Assembly (NCBI GenBank): GCA_028696365.1
Contig: JAQVHG010000082.1
Coordinates: 1-8,522 of the forward strand
DNA from: Methanofollis sp.
GTDB lineage: Archaea; Halobacteriota; Methanomicrobia; Methanomicrobiales; Methanofollaceae
Reading direction: 5' to 3'
Length of the DNA stretch: 8,522 nt
The number at the start of each line of letters is the position of its first letter. Position 1 is the first letter of the stretch. The position numbers and the translations under genes are program-made. Shown piece by piece: positions 1-5,868 of this stretch. The notes under the pieces were generated by a model. It worked only from the letters and a program-made list of their open reading frames with translations. It was not told the DNA's origin and did not search any database.

Positions 1-94
1 CGAGGGAGGGGTCAGGGCCGGGATCCGGGGCTATCCCCTCTGAGCTTCGGCCGATACCTTTCTCTCTCCCGGTGCCCACCCCTCTTCCAGGGAG
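1..94. other. Upstream region of the DUF169 gene
   Basis: This is a GC-rich, pyrimidine-biased leader region. I see no open gene fragment with good support and no clear TATA box. The last bases (91-99, GGAGATGAT) match the archaeal ribosome binding site with one difference and belong to the gene that follows. Confidence 0.4.
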
Positions 95-103
95 ATGATT
101 CAT

Positions 104-892
104 ATGAACGTACCATCCATTGCCGAGGTCGGCGAGCGTTTTGTCGAGGCGTTCAGACTTTCGAGCCGTCCCCTCGCCGTCTCGGGGGCTGACGAGATGC
201 CTGACGACGCCGTCCCCTTCCCTTCAGTCCACCGCTGTATCGCCGTCGCCCTTTCCCGCCTGGCCGCCGGCGAGACCGACGCCCCCGCCCTCTGCCTGGG
301 CGAAGACGCCCACGCAGGGTGCTGTCCGGGCGGACTTGCCCATATGGGATTAATCCCGCGCCCAGAATTTGTCAGGTGGTTTGTCTCCACCGGACGGGCC
401 GACGTGCGGGGCGGGGCCGCCGAGTATCTCAAGGCCGCCCCCGAACTCGTCGACGCCGCATTTGCAAAGGCCGGACCGCTCACTCCGCCAGGGCGTTATC
501 TCGTTGTCAGGCCCTGCCGGACGGTGAGCCCCGCCGCCGACCCTGCGGTCCGTTCGCTCTGTCTCTTTGGCCCGGCTGAGACGGTGCGAAACATCGCCGC
601 ACTCGTCCACTTCGACCGCGCCGACCCCTTCTCGCCGGTGCTCGCCCCCTGGGGTCCGGCATGTGCACCCCTCGTCTCGTACCCCGCGGGGATCGCCGCC
701 GGCGCCCCGAAAGACACCGCCTTCCTCGGCCCCACCGACCCCACAGTGAACTACGCTTTCCCGCCTGACTCTCTCGGCATCGGTATCCCGGCGGAAGTGG
801 CGCGGCAGATGGCCGGGAACCTCGACGCCTCCTTTGTGGTGCGCCGCCCGCGGGTGGCGTTTCCGGTGCACGGGGCACTCAGTGACCGATGA
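104..892 (+). CDS. DUF169 family protein (COG2043)
   Basis: A soluble protein of 262 residues that I recognise as the archaeal/anaerobe DUF169 family, whose biochemical role is not established. The family signature is a cysteine-bearing segment in the first third. Here C45 and C64 are followed by the GE dipeptide and then GCCPGG (C73, C74) near residues 72-77, with further cysteines at about 138 (RPCRTV) and 153. The clustered cysteines suggest metal, cofactor or redox chemistry, but this is inference. There is no signal peptide or membrane segment. An ATG nine bases earlier (95) lies inside the GGAGATGAT ribosome binding site at 91-99, so ATG 104, about five bases after that site, is the better start. 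It faces the restriction gene tail-to-tail with only 77 nt between their stop codons, so the two are not co-transcribed. Confidence 0.85.
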   Translation: MNVPSIAEVGERFVEAFRLSSRPLAVSGADEMPDDAVPFPSVHRCIAVALSRLAAGETDAPALCLGEDAHAGCCPGGLAHMGLIPRPEFVRWFVSTGRADVRGGAAEYLKAAPELVDAAFAKAGPLTPPGRYLVVRPCRTVSPAADPAVRSLCLFGPAETVRNIAALVHFDRADPFSPVLAPWGPACAPLVSYPAGIAAGAPKDTAFLGPTDPTVNYAFPPDSLGIGIPAEVARQMAGNLDASFVVRRPRVAFPVHGALSDR

Positions 893-969
893 ACATGCCT
901 GCATCCCACCAGGATAACGGCACCCGAAGCCTGATCACACGATCCATCTGCTCGAAGAGCGCCGCACCG

Positions 970-1737
970 TCACTTCAACGCATAAAAATTGTTCAGATGA
1001 GAACACAGGGACCGCAGGAACCGAGACCCTGACAACACCTCGTCAGGTTCAGAATAATTCCTGGCCTCCCTCTTCTCCTCCTTATCTGCAAGCAGATAAC
1101 AGACTGCAGAGTAGACCCGTTCCCGCACTAGTCTCAGACAAGTCTGATGATAGCGTTCTACATAGGAAGCGCCCTTGAATTCTGAGAAAACCTCAAAGTG
1201 TGGCTCATTATTTCTCACGCTCCTCCGGGACTTCTCGCAATCCTCCAACACGAGCAGATATCCCAACCAGGGAGACGGAGAAGTCTTGAAAGCACCCTCA
1301 CGGTAGGCTGTCCAGAGGTCATAGGCACTCCCCAACACCTCCTCGGTGCGGTTGTTGATGTTATTCCCGAACGACGGCCCCTTCTGAGACTTCAGTTCAA
1401 GGACCGCCACCAACTCATTCTTCCCGTCAGGATGGTGTTTGATCACCAGCAGATCCCACTGTTTTTCTGCACGAAAATATCCGGGGAGATCCAGATCCCT
1501 CCTCCGCATGCAGATATCCTCTTCAGGTACCCCGATATCAATCAACAACTTCTTGATGAGCGAGAAGAACCCGTCCATGTGCTTCCCGCCTGTCGCCTCC
1601 GAACGGATGCCCTGATCTATTATCCCCCGGTGATTCTGGTCTTCGGCCTGTGATGCCCGCTTATCCCAGAAATACCGCACTGCATCAGAAAAATAGTCTT
1701 CTCTGGAGATATCGTTAAGGATCCGACCGTTCACCAT
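970..1737 (-). CDS. Type II restriction endonuclease, XhoI/PaeR7I family
   Basis: A 255-residue protein close to the ~246 residues usual for XhoI and PaeR7I, enzymes that cut CTCGAG. The central region carries a PD-(D/E)xK-type core: QWDLLVI with D95, then AVLELKSQKGPSFGNN with E114 and K116. It is followed by the family-specific stretch NNRTEEVLGSAYDLW at about 128-142 and YREGAF at 145-150. CTCGAG specificity is therefore expected from the family but not proven here. It begins 13 nt after the methyltransferase stop and is read from the same transcript, modification gene first, which is a common safe order. A weak ribosome binding site (TGGTTGA) precedes the ATG. No frameshift or missing core residue is visible, so it appears intact and may be active. 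Confidence 0.88.
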   Translation of the reverse strand: MVNGRILNDISREDYFSDAVRYFWDKRASQAEDQNHRGIIDQGIRSEATGGKHMDGFFSLIKKLLIDIGVPEEDICMRRRDLDLPGYFRAEKQWDLLVIKHHPDGKNELVAVLELKSQKGPSFGNNINNRTEEVLGSAYDLWTAYREGAFKTSPSPWLGYLLVLEDCEKSRRSVRNNEPHFEVFSEFKGASYVERYHQTCLRLVRERVYSAVCYLLADKEEKREARNYSEPDEVLSGSRFLRSLCSHLNNFYALK

Positions 1738-1750
1738 GATTCAACCACTC

Positions 1751-2767
1751 TTAGAATAATCGAGACTGTTGAACCTGATGAATGAATCGATCGGCCTCCA
1801 TGAGATAATATTTCTCTTCGACTTCAACACTGATGCTGTTTCGACCCCACTGTGCCGCGGCGAGGGCGGTCGTCCCTGTCCCGCCGAAAGGATCAAGTAC
1901 GGTGTCACCCACAAACGAAAACATCCGCACGAGTCGTTCTGCCAGTTCCAGAGGATAGGGTGCGGGATGGTCGCGAGTTGAGGCCCCTTTGAGGTTCCAG
2001 ATCTGACGGAACCAGGCTTTTTGATTTTCTTCTGAGATGACCGAGAGCAACCGCGCTTCGAGTGTGGGTTTCCGGTAGCCTCCCGGTTTTCTCTGGAAGA
2101 GAATATATTCGATATCGTTTTTCACGATCCCGTTGGGTTCATAGGGTTTTCCGAGGAACGATCCTGGCGACTTTGCTTCGAAGCAGGCATTTGCGATCTT
2201 GTACCAGATGATCGGTGCGAGGTTGTCAAAGCCGATCTTTCGGCAGTGTTCCTGGATGGATGCGTGGAGGGGCATGACCAGGTGACGCCCCACTTTTCTC
2301 CTGGGCAGACAGACATCGCCGACGACGATGACCAGTCGACCGCCTGGAACGAGAACCCGGAAGATATGTTCCCATACTTTGTCCAATTCCTCTAAAAAGA
2401 GTTCATAATCTTCAATCTGCCCGAGTTGTTCATCGTTATCCGGATATTTTTTGAGAATCCAGTATGGCGGCGAGGTGACGACTAGGTGAACACTTTCGTC
2501 AGGGAGAAATGTAAGGTTGCGGCTGTCTGCGTTTATGAATCGGTGGTGTGTTGGGATTGTGCGGGGTATGGATTCGATATCTTTTATCAGTGCGATGTTT
2601 TTTGCAATTTTTGGGATGGCACGCTGGCCTTCGGCCTCTGCCACTTCGAGGATCTCAGGGGTGACAAACGATTTGAGGGGTCGATCCTGCTCGAGATTAT
2701 TGATGAAATATGATTTTTCAGCAGGGATCGCTCCTGGCTCGATGGGTTTGGATGGCTCTGAGATCAT
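1751..2767 (-). CDS. DNA methyltransferase (beta-class, TSPPYW motif) of the XhoI-type system
   Basis: S-adenosylmethionine-dependent DNA amino-methyltransferase, predicted to protect the sites of the adjacent XhoI-type nuclease. With the start used here it has 338 residues. The catalytic motif IV, TSPPYW (98-103), comes first and the SAM-binding motif I, DPFGGTGTT (292-300), near the C-terminus. This is the beta (IV...I) order, and a HPAPYPLELAERLV segment (267-280) precedes motif I. SPPY motifs are most often seen in N4-cytosine enzymes, although N6-adenine activity cannot be excluded. The open frame extends 30 codons further up to 2857, but that extension translates a GC hairpin repeat into a proline/glycine run. 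I prefer ATG 2767 because a TATA-like box at 2797-2808 would start the transcript about ten bases before it, giving a leaderless or short-leader mRNA. The restriction gene follows 13 nt downstream. Confidence 0.85.
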   Translation of the reverse strand: MISEPSKPIEPGAIPAEKSYFINNLEQDRPLKSFVTPEILEVAEAEGQRAIPKIAKNIALIKDIESIPRTIPTHHRFINADSRNLTFLPDESVHLVVTSPPYWILKKYPDNDEQLGQIEDYELFLEELDKVWEHIFRVLVPGGRLVIVVGDVCLPRRKVGRHLVMPLHASIQEHCRKIGFDNLAPIIWYKIANACFEAKSPGSFLGKPYEPNGIVKNDIEYILFQRKPGGYRKPTLEARLLSVISEENQKAWFRQIWNLKGASTRDHPAPYPLELAERLVRMFSFVGDTVLDPFGGTGTTALAAAQWGRNSISVEVEEKYYLMEADRFIHQVQQSRLF

Positions 2768-2796
2768 GTCTGTGATGCTATTATTGAGGGCCCTTT

Positions 2797-2808
2797 GTAC
2801 ATAAATAC
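2797..2808 (-). promoter_or_regulatory. TATA-like promoter of the R-M operon
   Basis: Read on the minus strand the sequence is GTATTTATGTAC, close to the methanogen TTTATATA-type box. About 25 bp downstream is roughly position 2776, immediately before ATG 2767. This is the main reason for rejecting the longer methyltransferase start at 2857. No experimental start site is available. Confidence 0.5.
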
Positions 2809-2834
2809 CCCTGAGTTTTCCTGTTTTGGGGGGT

Positions 2835-2852
2835 GGGGGGAGACCGCCCCCC
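2835..2852. repeat. GC hairpin element
   Basis: On the minus strand this reads GGGGGGCGGTCTCCCCCC, a six-pair G/C stem with a six-base loop. The same GGGGGGCGG-loop-CCCCCC design recurs at 6343-6365 and 7861-7884, with a related palindrome at 5406-5419. It sits between the stop of the 207-residue gene and the R-M promoter. There it could act as a transcription boundary, although no T-run follows it. Confidence 0.6.
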
Positions 2853-2860
2853 TGCATCCT

Positions 2861-3484
2861 TCACTGCCCGATCTTTTTCACAAAATAGTATTCATGGACG
2901 AGCACCTCCCTGAGCCACTCGACCTCGTCGGGGACCTCGCCCCTGGTGCAGATCGTCCTGATCAGATCGCCGTCGTCGTCAAAGCACCGTCCGTCTGGGA
3001 AGACGAAACTCTGTCTTTCCCGGTCCCATTCGGCGCCTCCCATAAAGGCCCATGCATCGACGTCGATGTTCTCGATCCCAGGGCAGGGGACCCAGACGAC
3101 AGGTTGGTCCTCAGGCTTTGACTCGCGCCCGACGATCTCCCCGACAAGCCAGGTGTCGTTTGGGTAGATCCCGAACCGGCACCCGTACGGTGCGGCCCAG
3201 AAGTCGGCGAGGGCGCCTCCTTCTGAAGTGACGATGGTGGCGATATACAGGTCAAACGGGATCTCCCTGACTGTGTAGGGGAGGTCGTCGTGGATATAGT
3301 AGAACCCGTCTTCGAGCCATTCGCCGTCTTCGGCGTCCTCCTGGTGCTCGGCGGGGATGAGTTGTGCGAAGATCTTATTTCCTGGCAGTTCAGAGGAGAG
3401 GAGATCTTCTGGCATCGCATAGGTCCTCTCGATCACTGGGCTCTCTGGTGTGGTGCATACCCGTGCAAAAAATATGTAGTCCAT
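2861..3484 (-). CDS. Hypothetical acidic protein, 207 aa
   Basis: I do not recognise this protein. It has 207 residues, is strongly acidic (many D/E, for example the EHQEDAEDGEWLEDG stretch around residues 47-61) and is rich in aromatic residues, with WXX and YY/FF pairs scattered throughout. It has no signal peptide and no membrane helix. The composition suggests a compact soluble cytoplasmic protein. The start is supported by a GGAG about eleven bases upstream of ATG 3484. It lies upstream of the R-M operon on the same strand. However, a GC hairpin and a separate promoter lie between them, so a shared function should not be assumed. Codon use is GC-biased like its neighbours and the frame is uninterrupted, so it is probably a real gene. 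Confidence 0.7.
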   Translation of the reverse strand: MDYIFFARVCTTPESPVIERTYAMPEDLLSSELPGNKIFAQLIPAEHQEDAEDGEWLEDGFYYIHDDLPYTVREIPFDLYIATIVTSEGGALADFWAAPYGCRFGIYPNDTWLVGEIVGRESKPEDQPVVWVPCPGIENIDVDAWAFMGGAEWDRERQSFVFPDGRCFDDDGDLIRTICTRGEVPDEVEWLREVLVHEYYFVKKIGQ

Positions 3485-3654
3485 CTCTGTAATTTCTCCA
3501 TGTCCCTGGCTATGTGGTCGTTTGACCGGGCAGATTCACTGCATACGTGTGTTGATGGGATTGATACTATGCTCGGTAGAGGGTGGTGAAGGGTGGAGGT
3601 GGTTCGCCATGACGTGAGGGTGAGTTCAGGAGAGGGAGAAGAGGTGAGCCACCC
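3485..3654. other. Intergenic region between the Fic gene and the 207-aa gene
   Basis: 170 bp without a supported gene. It should contain the promoter of the 207-residue gene, but I could not pick a convincing TATA box. The part near 3590-3650 is purine-rich, and I see no strong terminator for the Fic gene. Confidence 0.4.
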
Positions 3655-4800
3655 CTACCTGTACACGCCCCCCTGAACGATGTGAAGATACTCACTGAAG
3701 ATGTACCTTTTGTACCGCTTGTTCCCTGTGATCTCGACGAGGACCCCTGCATCTTCAAACTTTTTTACAAGAGTATTTGCGGTCTGGCGGCTGACATCAA
3801 GGGCGTCGGCCGCCCGTGAAACGGTTATCAACGGTGTTTCAAAGAGTACGTCAATGAATTTAAGGGCTGTTACGCCGCCAATATTCTTTTCAAGCAGGAC
3901 CTGTACGAGGTTAGACCGGAGGTCGATGATCTTTTTCGCCGTTTCGACAGAATTGGTGGAGGTCTCGATGACTCCTGTGAGGAAAAAGGCGATCCATTTT
4001 TCCCAGTTCCCACGGTACCTGACGTCATTAAGGATCTGGTAATACTCCTGCTGGTGTTTCTTCAGGTAGAAACTTAGATAGAGAAGTGGTTTTGAGAGCA
4101 TACCTTTGTAATAGAGGAAAAAGGTGATCAGAAGTCTTCCCATCCTTCCATTTCCATCAATGTACGGGTGAATGGATTCAAACTGGGCGTGGATCAAGGA
4201 GGCTTTTATAAAGAGAGGAATTTTGTCTGGCTGCTGGATGAAGTGTTCGAGATTACGCATCAGTTCCGGCACTGTCTCAGGAGGTGGAGGGACGTACATT
4301 GCGTCCTGTATCGGGGTTCCCATGGTGCCTATCCAGTTCTGCTCAGTTCTGATCGTGCCCGGCTTCTTTGATCCTCCCCTTGTTCCCTGGATCAGGAACC
4401 GATGAATTTCATTCAAGAGATCGACGGAGAATTCTGAAAATTCAAGTTTCTCCATCCCATGCCCCATCGCCTTGATGTAGTTGACGACCTCACGAATCTC
4501 GTTGATGTCCTCTTCTGGCTGCAGGTCGGCTTCGAACTCTAACACCCCACACAGTGATGCCTGTGTGCCCTCGATCTGTGAACTGAGCAGAGCTTCTTTC
4601 TTGATGTACATCGCGACGAAGAGATCCGGGTTTGGGAGCACCTGAATCACACCGTCAAGTCGTGCCAGAGCTGTATCGGCCTTTGAAAGAAGGTGAAGCA
4701 ACCCCTCGTCAAAATCGAGATCTCCAGACGGGAGTGGTGTGGGGATGAATGTGGTATAGCCTCCTCTTTGTGGAACAAATGTCCCTGTCCGTCCGCTCAT
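3655..4800 (-). CDS. Fic family protein (putative AMP-transferase) with C-terminal winged helix
   Basis: A 381-residue Fic-domain protein. Fic enzymes usually transfer AMP from ATP to a hydroxyl side chain of a target protein. The canonical Fic motif is complete: HPYIDGNGRMGR at 211-222, including the catalytic H211, the Mg-binding D215 and the phosphate-binding GNGR. The N-terminal region (about 30-140) fits the Fic_N domain and carries SSQIEG at 73-78. That matches the inhibitory (S/T)xxxE(G/N) helix of class II Fic proteins, whose glutamate blocks the active site until relieved. Residues ~310-375 form a winged helix-turn-helix (VSRAADALDVSRQTANTLVK), so the protein may bind DNA and control its own gene. 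A GGAG five bases before ATG 4800 and a TATA box at 4835-4842 fix the start. The target is unknown; toxin, regulator and stress roles all remain possible. Confidence 0.92.
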   Translation of the reverse strand: MSGRTGTFVPQRGGYTTFIPTPLPSGDLDFDEGLLHLLSKADTALARLDGVIQVLPNPDLFVAMYIKKEALLSSQIEGTQASLCGVLEFEADLQPEEDINEIREVVNYIKAMGHGMEKLEFSEFSVDLLNEIHRFLIQGTRGGSKKPGTIRTEQNWIGTMGTPIQDAMYVPPPPETVPELMRNLEHFIQQPDKIPLFIKASLIHAQFESIHPYIDGNGRMGRLLITFFLYYKGMLSKPLLYLSFYLKKHQQEYYQILNDVRYRGNWEKWIAFFLTGVIETSTNSVETAKKIIDLRSNLVQVLLEKNIGGVTALKFIDVLFETPLITVSRAADALDVSRQTANTLVKKFEDAGVLVEITGNKRYKRYIFSEYLHIVQGGVYR

Positions 4801-4834
4801 CGTCTCTCCTCATGGATCATGTGTACACTCCTGG

Positions 4835-4842
4835 CATATATG
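4835..4842 (-). promoter_or_regulatory. TATA box of the Fic gene
   Basis: CATATATG sits inside the 12-bp palindrome GGCATATATGCC (4833-4844). Transcription is predicted to start near 4812, giving a leader of about a dozen bases that still contains the GAGGAG ribosome binding site (4806-4811). Confidence 0.55.
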
Positions 4843-4853
4843 CCCTTGAATAT

Positions 4854-4869
4854 GTCAAGATCTCTTGAC
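4854..4869. promoter_or_regulatory. Operator-like inverted repeat 1 upstream of the Fic gene
   Basis: GTCAAGATCTCTTGAC consists of perfect 7-bp arms (GTCAAGA/TCTTGAC) around a TC spacer. It lies ten bases upstream of the Fic TATA box. With the second copy it shares the 19-base block TATGTCARGATCTCTTGAC (4851-4869 and 4891-4909). The symmetrical shape suits a dimeric winged-helix regulator, plausibly the Fic protein's own C-terminal domain. Confidence 0.6.
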
Positions 4870-4893
4870 GTAGAATCGAGAAGGGAGTTGTAT

Positions 4894-4909
4894 GTCAGGA
4901 TCTCTTGAC
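4894..4909. promoter_or_regulatory. Operator-like inverted repeat 2 upstream of the Fic gene
   Basis: GTCAGGATCTCTTGAC is the first inverted repeat with one arm mismatch (A to G). It lies exactly 40 bp from copy 1, about four helical turns, so both would face the same side of the DNA. Confidence 0.58.
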
Positions 4910-4917
4910 TGAGAAAA

Positions 4918-4939
4918 GAGAGGGGGATCTCCCCCTCTC
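4918..4939 (-). terminator. Perfect hairpin, terminator-like
   Basis: Ten-base arms GAGAGGGGGA (4918-4927) and TCCCCCTCTC (4930-4939) pair perfectly around two bases. On the minus strand the stem is followed by TTTTCTC. It lies three bases past the stop of the broken orphan-gene copy, where the terminator of the intact ancestor would have been, and just before the Fic operators. Confidence 0.5.
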
Positions 4940-4941
4940 CC

Positions 4942-5215
4942 TCAGGCCAGGGCGGCGACTCAGTCGGCCCAGGTCTCGATCGCAATCGCAGATCGCGTCG
5001 TCCTCGTACGAGGAGACCCGCACCGAAACGTCGTGGCACCTGAGGCGGCAGGTGTAGGTCTCGCGGTCGGGGTCGGCGACCGCATGCCCGCCGACCGCCG
5101 TCTCCAGGGCGGCGTTGAACCCGGCGAGGGTCGGGGCACTCGCGGGACGCATCCGCGAGTACGTCACCGAACGCGTCTTCGTACACTACGAGGTCATCCC
5201 CAAACTCTCCGGCCC
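4942..5215 (-). pseudogene. Decayed copy of the orphan gene at 6599-7102
   Basis: On the minus strand this matches the C-terminal ~100 residues of the intact protein at 6599-7102. Shared blocks are VYED-FG-V, APTLAGF, ALETAVGGHAVADPDRE, CRLRCHD and RVSSYEDDAI, and the DNA is conserved as well. It is broken in several ways. The N-terminal ~65 residues are missing or unrecognisable. There is a frameshift near 5150 between the VYED block and APTLAGF. About 27 bases are lost after the GF of APTLAGF (the KTELLGNT segment), and about 36 bases are lost where the intact gene encodes VYFVAFSRT. Near the 3' end there is a one-base insertion and then an in-frame TGA in the WADGVAALA tail. The deletion around KTELLGNT joins two similar GGCGGYGTYG-type sequences, consistent with short-repeat recombination. 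Confidence 0.75.
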
Positions 5216-5500
5216 TCCTCCTCACCGATTGATGGCGATGGATGACAATGAAGAGGTTCCAGCTTTTTTCAGTGCACACCCATGCATTCGTCGCCTTCCC
5301 CCTCGCACCCGAACCCCCAGGATGGCGATGGGGCCGGGAAGGGAGAGTTGAGATCATGAAGCCGGGACGCAATCCTCTGCCAATCTTCATCAGCGGAGGG
5401 ACCGCGGGGCGGCCGCCCCCCCTCGCCAGAGAGATGCATCAAGAGGATTTCTACAGAGCCATTTATTCAAGCCTTTTCCAGACAGACCAATGCAACGATA
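5216..5500. other. Intergenic region with a GC palindrome
   Basis: No convincing gene. A short plus-strand frame (5356-5511, 51 codons) runs through the GC palindrome at 5406-5419 and overlaps the next promoter. It is noted but not called. The rest is unremarkable GC-rich sequence, probably once the 5' part of the decayed copy. Confidence 0.4.
5406..5419. repeat. GC palindrome related to the hairpin family
   Basis: GGGGCGGCCGCCCC is a perfect 14-bp palindrome. It resembles the GGGGGGCGG...CCCCCC hairpins at 2835, 6343 and 7861 and, as in those on the plus strand, is followed by a purine-rich GAGAG-type sequence. Confidence 0.5.
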
Positions 5501-5504
5501 TGGG

Positions 5505-5512
5505 TTTATAAG
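5505..5512 (+). promoter_or_regulatory. TATA box of the lysine-rich protein gene
   Basis: TTTATAAG is a near-consensus archaeal box. The predicted start near 5535 leaves a leader of about 25 bases that includes the AGAGG ribosome binding site ending at 5553. Confidence 0.6.
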
Positions 5513-5560
5513 AAGAAAAAAAATGAATTAAACCAGACAGAGGCCTGAAGAGGAAACTGT

Positions 5561-5698
5561 ATGGCAATGAGCAAGAAACAATTGGAAAAGCAGAATAAAG
5601 TGAAGAAGGCCAAGGCAGAAGCTCTCTCAAAGGAGGCGGCCGGGGGCAGCAAGGCCGCCAAGAAGAAGCTCAAGAAACTCAACAAAAAGATCAAGTGA
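5561..5698 (+). CDS. Small lysine-rich protein, 45 aa
   Basis: A 45-residue protein beginning MAMSKKQLEKQ and ending KKLKKLNKKIK. Seventeen of 45 residues are lysine and only three are acidic, so the net charge is about +14. There are no aromatic residues and no cysteine. The sequence is predicted to be two short helices broken by a GGS at 28-30. It has a complete gene setting: TATA box at 5505-5512, ribosome binding site AGAGG with seven bases to ATG 5561, and a T-rich terminator just after the stop. An alternative ATG two codons in is less well spaced. I do not recognise a family. The composition suggests a nucleic-acid-binding protein, for example chromatin- or ribosome-associated, which is inference only. 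Confidence 0.75.
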   Translation: MAMSKKQLEKQNKVKKAKAEALSKEAAGGSKAAKKKLKKLNKKIK

Positions 5699-5717
5699 GC
5701 CTCTGAAATTTTCAACT

Positions 5718-5733
5718 ATTTTTCTTATTTTTT
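5718..5733 (+). terminator. T-rich terminator
   Basis: ATTTTTCTTATTTTTT begins 20 bases after the stop of the lysine-rich gene. Archaeal transcription ends at such T-runs without needing a hairpin. Confidence 0.6.
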
Positions 5734-5738
5734 AAGGG

Positions 5739-5868
5739 CCGGAGCGTGAGCGGACTGTCTCCGCGATGGTGAACACGGCGCCCGCCCCCCTCCGGTGCCT
5801 CGCCGATTCCGGGCAGCGAATCGCGGACAAAAAGGAGGCACGCTGCTCAAGGGCTCCTCATTCTCCGC
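5739..5868. other. Intergenic region
   Basis: No gene seen. It contains an orphan ribosome-binding-site-like GGAGG at 5834-5838 with no start codon at a useful distance, and a C-run at about 5783-5790. Confidence 0.35.

Noticed and set aside
350..904. 184-codon minus-strand frame opposite the DUF169 gene
   Set aside because: Antisense shadow of a recognised family member, with no start signal.
1198..1653. 151-codon plus-strand frame opposite the restriction endonuclease
   Set aside because: The minus-strand frame shows XhoI-family motifs; this one shows none.
4797..5390. A 197-codon minus-strand open frame overlapping the decayed orphan copy
   Set aside because: It is arginine/proline-rich out-of-frame translation; only a short part near 5160-5215 follows the real paralogue, and it runs past the frameshift into the wrong frame.
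5356..5511. 51-codon plus-strand frame starting MKPGRNPLPIF
   Set aside because: It translates the GC palindrome as GRPPP, overlaps the TATA box of the next gene and has only a poor ribosome binding site; some resemblance to the repeat B peptide was noted but is too weak.
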